DNA of 64,000 bases from NCBI GenBank assembly GCA_016713425.1, contig JADJPE010000005.1, positions 2,294,001-2,358,000 of the forward strand, in the 5' to 3' direction. This stretch comes from Deltaproteobacteria bacterium. GTDB lineage: Bacteria; Myxococcota; Kuafuiibacteriia; Kuafuiibacteriales; Kuafuiibacteriaceae. This document shows, one piece after another, positions 15,581 to 23,747 of the stretch. Made by a program: the position numbers and the translations under genes. How positions within the stretch are numbered: the first letter of the stretch is position 1; the number at the start of each line of letters is the position of its first letter. The notes beneath the pieces are model-generated. The model made no database searches. It had not been told where the DNA came from and worked only from the letters and a program-made list of their open reading frames with translations.

Positions 15581-17158
15581 ATGTTGAGACGACGTAGTCC
15601 ATTGTTTCCTGTCCATCGCTTCTCGAGCCGGGGGCGACGTATGATGGCTGTTGCCGTCTTGCCGATGGGCGCCCTTCTCGTCGGATGCGGTGTGGAGTCC
15701 ATCAACGAGGATCTTGCCACCGACACCTCGGCGCCCAGCCTGACGTTCAACATGCTCGCGGGCCTTCAGGATTCGTCAACCTCGGCGTCGTCGGTGTCGA
15801 GTGGGACGCGACAGACTTCCACGGACAACGAACAGGCCGTCGAGGCTGCCCGTGACGAGGCTCGCGACGACGTGGGCGAGGACAGCCTTGGTGGAGCCTC
15901 TGAGTCGGCGGCCGGGTCCGAAGCAGAATCGGGGTCTCAGGCTCAGCAAGGAACCGAGTCCGCATCCGAGCGCGCACCAGATCGCGGGCGTTCGGAAGGC
16001 CGGACGCGTTTCGAGTCGACGACGACGGTTGAGGTGATCTCGGCCTGCCACGAGGGTGAAGTCGACATTCTCCGTAAGCGACTCCAACTCGAAGCGGACT
16101 ATGCCGCATGCACCCAGGTCTGGCATGAAGGCACCTCGCGTCTCGCGAATGCACCGCCTGATTACTCGAAGGCCCGCCTGTCGCTCGAGTCGGAGTTTGG
16201 CGATGTACTCGGGGGTTCCTGGATCGACGTTGCGTCGTTCTATGAGGCGGGTCGCTCCGGTCGATCCGGGGCGCGGCAGGCTTTTGGTGTCGAACTACCG
16301 TTCCTCCTTGAGAACGCGCTCCTAGCCCAAGGTTCGACTTTCAGAGTCAGCCTGTTCGTTTGCTCAGACTCCGACGGCGATGGCGCGTGTTCTGATGAGC
16401 AGGTGGCGCAGTTGCCGCCGGCGCTCGAGAGCCAGAGCCACTGCGGGGCCTCGCTCGCCACTCAACTGCGCCGGGTTCCCTCCGTGGTCTACTACCAGCC
16501 GTTCGAAGTCCGTCTCGCAGAAGGTTCCTTCACCTTCACGCCGCTCGATCCGAGCGACTTGGAGAATCCGGATGGGTTTGCTCAAGCCGCCATTGCGATG
16601 AACCACACCTTGCGAAACTATGCGCCGGTCGACCTCCAAAGTCTTTCGGCGGCCCTGGTTGGGCGCGTCGAGCGAGATCCAGCGTGTGAACCGCAGCCGC
16701 GGACCAATGGCTGCTTTGTCGAAGGGACGATGATTGCCACATCCTCGAATCGCGTCGTGCCCGTCGAGAGCCTGACCGCGGGCTCGGTCGTCCGAACGCA
16801 CCGCGGCCGCAACGCTGTCGTGCAGCGCGTGGTGGCGGGGCCCGAATCTCATCCGGTCGTCGCCATCGTGACCTCCACCGGGGACCGGCTGGTTGTCACC
16901 CAAGACCATCCGATCGTTACCTCGGAAGGTCTACGACGCGCGGACGAACTGGTCCCGGAAGATCATCTTCTCACCGCCGGCGGCACTTTCGTTGGCGTCG
17001 CCTCGCTCAACTCTCTCGACTACTTCGGAAAGGTCTGGAACTTCGTTCTTGATGGCTCGTCTCTCGTGGACGACCACTTGGTCGTCTCCGGTTCGCTCGT
17101 GACCGGCGATCTGACCCTTCAGAACCACTTGAAGACGCCGCAGGTTGCGTTGCGTTAG
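15581..17158 (+). CDS. Lipoprotein with C-terminal Hint (intein/hedgehog-type) domain
   Basis: 525 residues. ATG 15581 has AAAGGA upstream. Long positive head, then MMAVAVLPMGALLVGC, a lipobox, so the mature protein is probably lipid-anchored. Residues about 60-160 are Ser/Glu/Ala-rich and disordered; the middle (about 165-370) is unrecognised, with several Cys. From C378 a Hint domain starts: NGCFVEGTMIATSS, VPVESLTAGSVVRTH, then VTQDHPIVTSEGLRRADEL with the block-B His (H443). The N-terminal Cys and the His that drive the N-S acyl shift are present, but the end (DDHLVVSGSLVTGDL) lacks the C-terminal His-Asn of splicing inteins. This points to hedgehog-like autocleavage or ligation rather than splicing. 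Confidence 0.8.
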   Translation: MLRRRSPLFPVHRFSSRGRRMMAVAVLPMGALLVGCGVESINEDLATDTSAPSLTFNMLAGLQDSSTSASSVSSGTRQTSTDNEQAVEAARDEARDDVGEDSLGGASESAAGSEAESGSQAQQGTESASERAPDRGRSEGRTRFESTTTVEVISACHEGEVDILRKRLQLEADYAACTQVWHEGTSRLANAPPDYSKARLSLESEFGDVLGGSWIDVASFYEAGRSGRSGARQAFGVELPFLLENALLAQGSTFRVSLFVCSDSDGDGACSDEQVAQLPPALESQSHCGASLATQLRRVPSVVYYQPFEVRLAEGSFTFTPLDPSDLENPDGFAQAAIAMNHTLRNYAPVDLQSLSAALVGRVERDPACEPQPRTNGCFVEGTMIATSSNRVVPVESLTAGSVVRTHRGRNAVVQRVVAGPESHPVVAIVTSTGDRLVVTQDHPIVTSEGLRRADELVPEDHLLTAGGTFVGVASLNSLDYFGKVWNFVLDGSSLVDDHLVVSGSLVTGDLTLQNHLKTPQVALR

Positions 17159-17204
17159 GACGCGGGCGTTAACCAAGGGATCGGCGTTTCGGCCGAGCAC
17201 ATCT

Positions 17205-18629
17205 CTAGGGGGCTGGAAACACGCAGCCCTTCGGGCTGCTGGGATCGGCGTTCATGCTCATGCAGACGTAGCCGTCCCGGCAATCGGCGTCTGCTTGGCA
17301 CGTCTTCAAGCACACGCCGAGGCTCGAGGCATCGGCCGGCCGTGCGCAGTCGCTCGTGGCGTCGCATTCTTCCCGGAGACGACAATCAGCGGTGCAGTAT
17401 CCGCCCGTCCAGCCTGACGCGGCCTCGGTGCGACAAGCGCGGGTTACGCATTCTTCGCCGTCTAGACAGGAATCACCCACGGCACGCCCAACCCCACACT
17501 CATCGTCCAGCAGAGGCGAGCAACCCAGCCCACAACAACCATCGCCGCTTGCGCACAAGCTGACGGGCGTATGGACGCAGTGTGCATCACAAGCGCCGGA
17601 CGAACCGACGAGTGCGTCCGCGGTGCATGGGTCTTCATCATTGCAGCTCGTCGGACAGTTGCCATCGCAGAGTTCGCCGACTTCGAGCTGCCCATTGCCG
17701 CACACCGGAGGCGCACAGTCGTCGTCGTTGGCGAAGGTGCAAGAGGAGGGGCAGCACCCATCGCTGTTCGCGCATGCGCTGATCGTGGTCGAGGTGCACT
17801 CGGCATTGCAGGCACTCGGATCGCCGCTCAGGGTGTCCTCCGTGCACGCGTCACCGTCGTCGCAGGTCGTGGGACACGCGCCGTCGCAGGTCTCCCCTTG
17901 CTCGAGCGCACCGTTGCCGCACACCGGTGTGCAATCGTTGTCGCTGTTGCTGTTGCAGCCGGGAGCACAGCAGCCATCGCCATCGATGCAGCGCGTGATA
18001 GGCACATGTCCGCAGGCTGCATCACAGGCGGCGGCGCTTCCGCTGAAGGTCTCCGTTGTGCAGGCGTTGCTGTCGTCGCATTCAGCGACGCTCGTGGGGC
18101 ACGTCCCGTCGCAGGTCTCGTTCGGATCGAGCACCCCATTGCCGCATGCTGAAGGCGGTACGCCGCTGTCATCGGCTTCACGCCCGGAATCTGGCACCGT
18201 TGCGCCATCGGGCGACGCGTCGACGCCACCATCGGGCGACGCGTCGACGCCGCCATCGGTCGTCGTATCCGCACTGGCATCGCCTTCGGCGAGCGTGCTT
18301 CCGTCAGCCGAGGCGTTGCCCGCGTCCCCTGGGGTCATGGCACAGCCTTGGATGGCCTCGTGCTCGCATGCGAGATCGCATCCGGTCGTGCTTCCCGTGA
18401 AGAAGTCGCGGGTGCAAGAGTCGCCATCGCTGCACGCGCTTGGGCAGGCGCCCGGCTCACCCGAGCGGATCGTCGGATCGCACGTCTCGCCGTTGTCGAG
18501 TCGGCCATTGCCGCATGTGCTCCCAGCGTCTGGTGTGAGCGGCGCGCCGCCTGAGCCTCCGCAGCCCCAGGACGCCAGCGCGAGCACGAGGAACAATGGA
18601 TTGGTCTTAAAGCAGAAGCGATGAAGCAT
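17205..18629 (-). CDS. Cys-rich repeat lipoprotein (myxobacterial CGNG...ETCD repeats)
   Basis: 474 residues. Signal peptide LFLVLALASWGC with a lipobox. Four Cys-rich modules start with CGNGRLDNGETCD, CGNGVLDPNETCDG, CGNGALEQGETCDG and CGNGQLEVGELCDG; this is the disorder-rich, disulfide-rich repeat common on myxobacterial surface proteins (the DUF4215/TIGR02232 type). An Asp/Gly/Ser spacer (about 95-155) holds a 24-bp in-frame repeat (VDASPDGG). The C-terminal part (CTADCRLREECDATSDC...) is another Cys-rich unit. Probably an extracellular adhesion, scaffold or sensing protein; no enzymatic motif. Confidence 0.82.
   Translation of the reverse strand: MLHRFCFKTNPLFLVLALASWGCGGSGGAPLTPDAGSTCGNGRLDNGETCDPTIRSGEPGACPSACSDGDSCTRDFFTGSTTGCDLACEHEAIQGCAMTPGDAGNASADGSTLAEGDASADTTTDGGVDASPDGGVDASPDGATVPDSGREADDSGVPPSACGNGVLDPNETCDGTCPTSVAECDDSNACTTETFSGSAAACDAACGHVPITRCIDGDGCCAPGCNSNSDNDCTPVCGNGALEQGETCDGACPTTCDDGDACTEDTLSGDPSACNAECTSTTISACANSDGCCPSSCTFANDDDCAPPVCGNGQLEVGELCDGNCPTSCNDEDPCTADALVGSSGACDAHCVHTPVSLCASGDGCCGLGCSPLLDDECGVGRAVGDSCLDGEECVTRACRTEAASGWTGGYCTADCRLREECDATSDCARPADASSLGVCLKTCQADADCRDGYVCMSMNADPSSPKGCVFPAP
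18204..18259 (-). repeat. 24-bp in-frame repeat in the Cys-rich lipoprotein
   Basis: Two full and one partial copy of a 24-base unit encoding Val-Asp-Ala-Ser-Pro-Asp-Gly-Gly in the flexible spacer between Cys-rich modules. Confidence 0.85.
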
Positions 18630-19020
18630 GGTCTACCCGAGGTTCGAGAATCGTGGGGAACTGTGAGCTTTCTACGCTGGTTGTCTTTGGCCTGCGTACG
18701 TCGAACGACCGGCCCGGGCGACAAATCGGTCCGGACGAGGAGCCAAAAAATCGTCCTAATCACAATAAGTTGCAGGTTGAAAGGCCAGCCGCTGGCTCAT
18801 CTGGGCGCGCCCGATGCCGGCCGGAATCGGGTGACGGCTTCATCCAGGACGGCGTTGGGCGAGGTGCGATCGTTGGGGACGTTGTGGCTCGTTGTGGCGT
18901 CTTTTGCTGGATTTACGGGGCCTGGAGCTTGCCCGCTGGCTCGACGCGCGGCACCCTGCGGGCGAGAGAATCCAAATGGTTGCGCAGGCTCGTTCCATTT
19001 GAGCCTCGCCCACATGTTGG
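18630..19020. other. Divergent intergenic region upstream of the large kinase
   Basis: 391 bases with no credible gene. The stretch around 18740-18780 is locally A/T-richer (a run of A at 18747-18752 and TCACAATAAG), which suits a promoter, but no clear -35/-10 pair can be assigned. No hairpin or repeat was seen. Confidence 0.5.
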
Positions 19021-22000
19021 TTGGTTGGGGGTCTGGTGGACGGCACGGACAGTGAGCGAAGATCCTCAGTTCCGGACCGAATAGGTCGATATCCGATCGT
19101 TTGCCGTCTGGCGGTTGGCGGGATGGCGACCTTGTATCTCGGTCGCATCGATGGTCCGGGCGGGTTCGAACGCCTCATTGCGATCAAGGCGATTCACGAC
19201 CATCTGTCCCACGACAAGTCCTTCGTGAGCATGTTCCTCGACGAAGCGAGGACCATTGCGCGCATCCATCACCCCAACGTCGTGCGCGTCTTCGAGGTCG
19301 GCGATGATTCGGGTCGGCTCTTTCTCGCCATGGATTTCATCCGTGGTGAGACGCTCACGAACATATTCGTGCGCACGTGGGGTCGAAATCATCCGCTGGA
19401 CATACCGCTCGCGGCCTACTTGATCTCGACCGCGTGCGAGGCTTTGCATGCTGCGCACGAGCTCCGTGACAACGACGGCGAGGCGCTGGGCGTCATCCAT
19501 CGCGACGTCACGCCCGAGAACCTGATCGTGGGCTACGATGGGTTCCTTCGGGTGGTGGACTTCGGGGTCGCGAAGGCCGCGGATCAGATCTCCACCACCG
19601 ACCCCGGCCTCCAAAAAGGCAAGGTCGCCTACATGGCTCCGGAGCAGGTCGAGTCGAGGCCACTCGATCGTCGCGTGGATGTCTTCGCGCTGGGCGTCAT
19701 ACTCTGGGAGGCGATCGTGGGTCGCCGACTGTTCAAGTCTGAGAACGTCGCCACGACCGTGTTGAACGTCCTCGAGGCGGAGATCGTGTCTCCCGCTTCG
19801 ATTCGCCCGGAGTGCGACGAAGAGCTCGCGCGGATCGTGCTCAAGGCGTTGAACAGAGACGCGGCGGGTCGTTACCAGACGGCCCGCGAGCTGGGTCGCG
19901 ACCTGCAGCTCTATCTTGGGCACAAGGGCACGTTGACCGGGCCCGCGGACGTCGAGCTCTTCATGCGCGCCACGTTCGCGGATCGCTACGCGACGCTCCA
20001 GGATCTCGTCCGCCGGGCGAGTCAGCCTATCGAGCGCAAGTTGGCGCTTCCGCTCGATACCTCGGACATCAATCAGATCACCGATGATAAGAGCGAGGGC
20101 GTTTTTCGCATCGATGAAGCCACCGTGATGGGCGCCATCGGGCCGGTGGATCAGAAGCCTGAGGCACCACGGGGACTCGCGACGACGGTCAGCCTCGGAT
20201 TCCATCACGATGTCGGGAGCGCGCCGCACGCGCTTATTTCTTCGCAACCGTTTGCTCAGCCATCCCGGCTTCCTGGTCGCTTGCCCGTCGGTTTCCGCCT
20301 CGAGAGCTATCGCGTCGAAAGGCATCTTGCTTCGACGGGTGTCTACGACGTGTACGCCGCAGTCCATGCCGAGTACGAGAATCGCGCGGTCATCAAGGTT
20401 TTTAGTCCGAAGGCATCCAGCCGCCCCGAGTTGGTTCAGCGATTCAATGATGACCTGAGTCGTCTTCGGTCGCTGAAGAGCGCGCACATCGTTCAGATTT
20501 GGTCCACCGGGTGCCTTGAAGACGGCCGCATCTATCTCGTCATGGAGCGAGCCTCCGGGCTGAGTCTTCGTGAGGTTCTCCAAGCCGGAAAGTTGTCGAT
20601 GACCGATCGCCTTCGAGTGCTCGAGGAGCTCGCGATGGTTCTCGACGCCGGACATGAGGCGGGGGTCGTTCACCGCGATCTCAAGCCTGAGCATGTCTTC
20701 CTAGCTTCGGGGCAGGGCAATCGTCCGACCGTGAAGCTCTTGGGGTACGGCGTTGCCACGCTGCGCGGTGGTTTGGGCAATCCGCTGAGCAGCGAGAGCC
20801 CGCAGAACCGGCTCTACCGGGCGCCCGAACAAGTGAGGATCGGCGAGATCGTGAGCACGCCGGCCGACGTCTATGCGCTCGGCATGATCGCGTATGAGCT
20901 CCTCCTGGGCGTTGGCCCCTTCGGGGAGACGCCGGCCGAGGCCATCTGGCGGAATCGGCCATCGGTCGTGAACCCCAAAGATATCCGGGAAGACGTCTCC
21001 GATGCGCTTGCCGAGATGCTGGTCCGAATGCTCGCGCGGAAGCCCGAGGAGCGTCCGCGGCTTGGTGATGTGCGTGCCGAATTCGCAGAGCATCGCCATA
21101 TGATCGCGCTCAGCGAAGCCTTGGGACAAAGTGGGCGAGGCTCGGGATCCAAGCGCCCCTTGCTCCTGCGCCGTTTCGGTTCCGCGAGTGACCTCTTCGA
21201 GGCGATGACCCACGACTTGTCATCGCGCCTTCTGCATGTCACGGCGCCCAATCAGCCGCCGCCGTTACGGACGCCCATCATCGTTCGCTATGCGGTTCCG
21301 CGCCTGAACGCACTGGTTGACTTGGGAGGCCTGACGACGGAGTCGGGCGACGATACCACGGGCGTTTGGGTCCAATTCGATGCGCTGGCGTCTGAGAAGA
21401 TCGATGCGGTGATCGACCTTGCGGTCGAAGCGGCGGGACTCGACGACAGTGCGGGCTCCTTCGAATTTCAAAGCTCCTCCATGGAGTGGAGGATTCCGGG
21501 GCTTCTGGAAGAGGGTCGAGCCGACGACAGAGCACGGCAGCCCGTGTGGTCCGACGTATCGCCGCCGCGCGATGGGACCCCGGGCGCGGATGAGGGCGTT
21601 CCCGGCGTGGACCGCAACGCCCCGCGCAGCAAGGATGCGGGCACCGGCGTTCGAGGGGGAGGCTCGGGCGAGCGCGGCGCCGAGCAGAACTCGGGCTCCC
21701 TGTCGATCAAAGGCGCGACCGACGACTTGCCGAGTCGTCGGACGGCGTTCGAAACACGACGGATCGAAACGGTGGCGCCCGATGATGGCCTGACGTCTCC
21801 AAAGGCTGTTTCCGTGCGGTCGCAGGAGCGGCGTGCTGCCGCTTCTCGAAAGGTTCGGGTCGAGCCCGCCACGGTACTTGGCGCAACGCAAGTTGCACGT
21901 GTTGCGCCCGAAGCCGAAGCCGAAGCCGAAGGCGACGGCGACGGCGACGGCGACGGTGCTTCGAACGCGTCGCCAAGCGGTGGACGACGAACGGAGGACC

Positions 22001-23646
22001 TCTGGTCGCGATCGATTTTTCGGCATGCAGCCCATTCCTCCCTCGTGCATCGTACGCTGGCGTACAGCGTGGCGACGGCCGTCCTGGCAGGGGTTGCACT
22101 CATGTCGATCGTCGCCTCGGCCGATCATGTCTCGCGCACATCGGGAGACGACCGCATCGACATGGGTGTCGCTCGGGCCGCGAAGACCATCGTCGAGGAG
22201 CGACTGCGTCGGATGGAGGCCGAGATGGTGCGTGTTGCGGCGACCGGCGAGCGCGGTGCCGACAGCGCCCAAGACTTCGCCGATATGGTCCAGTGCGAAG
22301 GCGCTCGATGCCAGCCGCTCGTTCCGTCGGCCAACGCGAATGATCTCGGTCGCTTCGGCGCGATGCTCGACGAGGGCGAGGTCGCGACGCGCCTCGTCGA
22401 GGGCAATCTGGTCGTCGGCGCAAAGCTCGCGGACCGGCGGCGGGCCATGGCGGTCGTTCGGCTCGATCGGTTGCTTCCGGGACCGCTCGACCTGTTCGGC
22501 TCTGAGGCCTTTGGGCACGAGGTTTCCGTCGTCGCGGCGAGCGGGACCGGCGACCTGCTGAGCGTGGGTGGCCGACTCGGCGAGAAGGGCGGCCAACCGC
22601 ACGACTTCGTAGCCAGTCTCGTCGCGCTCCCGGGGAGCTTCGGCGTCGAGGTGGTCACGGTTCTGGGGCGCCGTGAGCTCGCGGCTTGGGCGAAGCTCCA
22701 GGACTTGGTTCTGGTGGTCACCGGGCCCAGCACGCCGAGAGATGGTCTCCTATGGTCGAGATTGATCGGCTGGGTGCTCCTTGTGATTCTCCTCGTGGCG
22801 CTCGTGAGCGCGATGCTTTCGGCTCGCGTGGCTTTGCGTCTCCGTCAGCTCCAGGAGAACGCGCTCGCCGTCGCTGCCGGCGACTTCCAGCGGGAAATTA
22901 GAGTTCGAGGTCAGGGGCCGCTCGCGGAGCTGGCTCGGTCCTTCGCGATGATGACGCGGGCACTTCGTGCGCGCGACGAAGATGTTCGACGGCGCCAGCA
23001 TGCCATGAGCGAGGCCGAGGCGGAGGCGCTTCAGAGAAAGATCTCCGACTGGCTTCGCAAAGACCTCTCCGTGACGCTCGAGAGCATCGACGACGTCGTG
23101 AAGGCACCGATCGACGAGAAGGCCGTGCTGAACGACCTGAAGGAGCGCCGCGCCAAGCTCAAGGAGTTGGTTACGCGGGCCTCCCTCTCTCTCAATCAGG
23201 TGCTCGCGCTGGCAGGCGTCGCGGGACGTCGAGTGGATGCGGCGGCTTTGGTCGAAGACGTCGTCTACACCGTGCGAAGGCGGTACGTCTCCGACCGGAT
23301 CTCGGTCGACTTCGAAGCGCCCAACGCGGTCTTGTTCCCACGCCTCGAGGTTCAAGAGAGCGATCTGCGCGAATTGGTCGAGGCCATCCTGAATCGGATG
23401 GCGCAGACGACCTCGGTCGGTGAGTCGATCCGCGTGGCCCTGGTCCTCGAAGAAGACTGTCTACACCTCGAAGTCCAGGCGGCCTGGTCGGAGGTGGGCT
23501 TGCTGACCGCAAAGCGAGCGCTCGAAGATTTTGACCGTCTGGTTGTCGCGTTGGGGGCATCTGCCGCCGTCCGTGACGATCTGACGGTGCTGTCGGTTCA
23601 TCTCCGGTTCCCCATCAAATCGCGCTCGAAGCTCAAGGCCGCGTAG
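19021..23646 (+). CDS. Tandem Ser/Thr kinase-pseudokinase fused to membrane sensor, HAMP and degenerate histidine-kinase module
   Basis: 1541 residues (TTG 19021; GTG 19036 with a G-rich site upstream is equally likely). Kinase 1, about 20-330: GGMATLYLG loop, K56 in AIKAI, HRDVTPEN (D162), DFG (D180), APEQ. Kinase 2, about 425-690: K459, HRDLKPEH (D553), but DFG is replaced by GYG (G575) and the glycine loop is degenerate, so it is probably a pseudokinase. A 300-residue linker carries an EAEAEA/DGDGDG repeat. TM1 about 1012-1032; extracytoplasmic sensor about 1035-1240; TM2 about 1246-1268; HAMP about 1268-1320; coiled coil; then a C-terminal region resembling a HATPase (N-box-like LRELVEAILNRM) with no H-box and no DxGxG. 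Stands alone in its transcript as far as seen; ligand and targets unknown. Confidence 0.86.
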   Translation: MVGGLVDGTDSERRSSVPDRIGRYPIVCRLAVGGMATLYLGRIDGPGGFERLIAIKAIHDHLSHDKSFVSMFLDEARTIARIHHPNVVRVFEVGDDSGRLFLAMDFIRGETLTNIFVRTWGRNHPLDIPLAAYLISTACEALHAAHELRDNDGEALGVIHRDVTPENLIVGYDGFLRVVDFGVAKAADQISTTDPGLQKGKVAYMAPEQVESRPLDRRVDVFALGVILWEAIVGRRLFKSENVATTVLNVLEAEIVSPASIRPECDEELARIVLKALNRDAAGRYQTARELGRDLQLYLGHKGTLTGPADVELFMRATFADRYATLQDLVRRASQPIERKLALPLDTSDINQITDDKSEGVFRIDEATVMGAIGPVDQKPEAPRGLATTVSLGFHHDVGSAPHALISSQPFAQPSRLPGRLPVGFRLESYRVERHLASTGVYDVYAAVHAEYENRAVIKVFSPKASSRPELVQRFNDDLSRLRSLKSAHIVQIWSTGCLEDGRIYLVMERASGLSLREVLQAGKLSMTDRLRVLEELAMVLDAGHEAGVVHRDLKPEHVFLASGQGNRPTVKLLGYGVATLRGGLGNPLSSESPQNRLYRAPEQVRIGEIVSTPADVYALGMIAYELLLGVGPFGETPAEAIWRNRPSVVNPKDIREDVSDALAEMLVRMLARKPEERPRLGDVRAEFAEHRHMIALSEALGQSGRGSGSKRPLLLRRFGSASDLFEAMTHDLSSRLLHVTAPNQPPPLRTPIIVRYAVPRLNALVDLGGLTTESGDDTTGVWVQFDALASEKIDAVIDLAVEAAGLDDSAGSFEFQSSSMEWRIPGLLEEGRADDRARQPVWSDVSPPRDGTPGADEGVPGVDRNAPRSKDAGTGVRGGGSGERGAEQNSGSLSIKGATDDLPSRRTAFETRRIETVAPDDGLTSPKAVSVRSQERRAAASRKVRVEPATVLGATQVARVAPEAEAEAEGDGDGDGDGASNASPSGGRRTEDLWSRSIFRHAAHSSLVHRTLAYSVATAVLAGVALMSIVASADHVSRTSGDDRIDMGVARAAKTIVEERLRRMEAEMVRVAATGERGADSAQDFADMVQCEGARCQPLVPSANANDLGRFGAMLDEGEVATRLVEGNLVVGAKLADRRRAMAVVRLDRLLPGPLDLFGSEAFGHEVSVVAASGTGDLLSVGGRLGEKGGQPHDFVASLVALPGSFGVEVVTVLGRRELAAWAKLQDLVLVVTGPSTPRDGLLWSRLIGWVLLVILLVALVSAMLSARVALRLRQLQENALAVAAGDFQREIRVRGQGPLAELARSFAMMTRALRARDEDVRRRQHAMSEAEAEALQRKISDWLRKDLSVTLESIDDVVKAPIDEKAVLNDLKERRAKLKELVTRASLSLNQVLALAGVAGRRVDAAALVEDVVYTVRRRYVSDRISVDFEAPNAVLFPRLEVQESDLRELVEAILNRMAQTTSVGESIRVALVLEEDCLHLEVQAAWSEVGLLTAKRALEDFDRLVVALGASAAVRDDLTVLSVHLRFPIKSRSKLKAA
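21910..21956 (+). repeat. In-frame gaagcc/ggcgac repeats in the large kinase gene
   Basis: Three to four gaagcc hexamers run into four ggcgac hexamers, giving acidic EAEAEAE and GDGDGD tracts in the linker before the first transmembrane segment. Confidence 0.88.
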
Positions 23647-23683
23647 ATTCGGTCGGCCAACGTGTCCGCCGGGCATCCTGCGA

Positions 23684-23712
23684 TTGACAGTCTTTGGGGA
23701 GAAACCTAGCGT
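23684..23712 (+). promoter_or_regulatory. Candidate sigma-70-type promoter for the second GT39-like gene
   Basis: A perfect TTGACA (23684-23689), 17-base spacer and TAGCGT (23707-23712), 35 bases before the GTG at 23748 and just after the kinase stop. Best consensus match in the window. Confidence 0.5.
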
Positions 23713-23747
23713 TCCACCCGGCCCGACGGGTCCAAGGACCGAGTAGC

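Noticed and set aside
19066..20694. 542-codon minus-strand frame over kinase domains
   Set aside because: Antisense to all kinase motifs; no family features.
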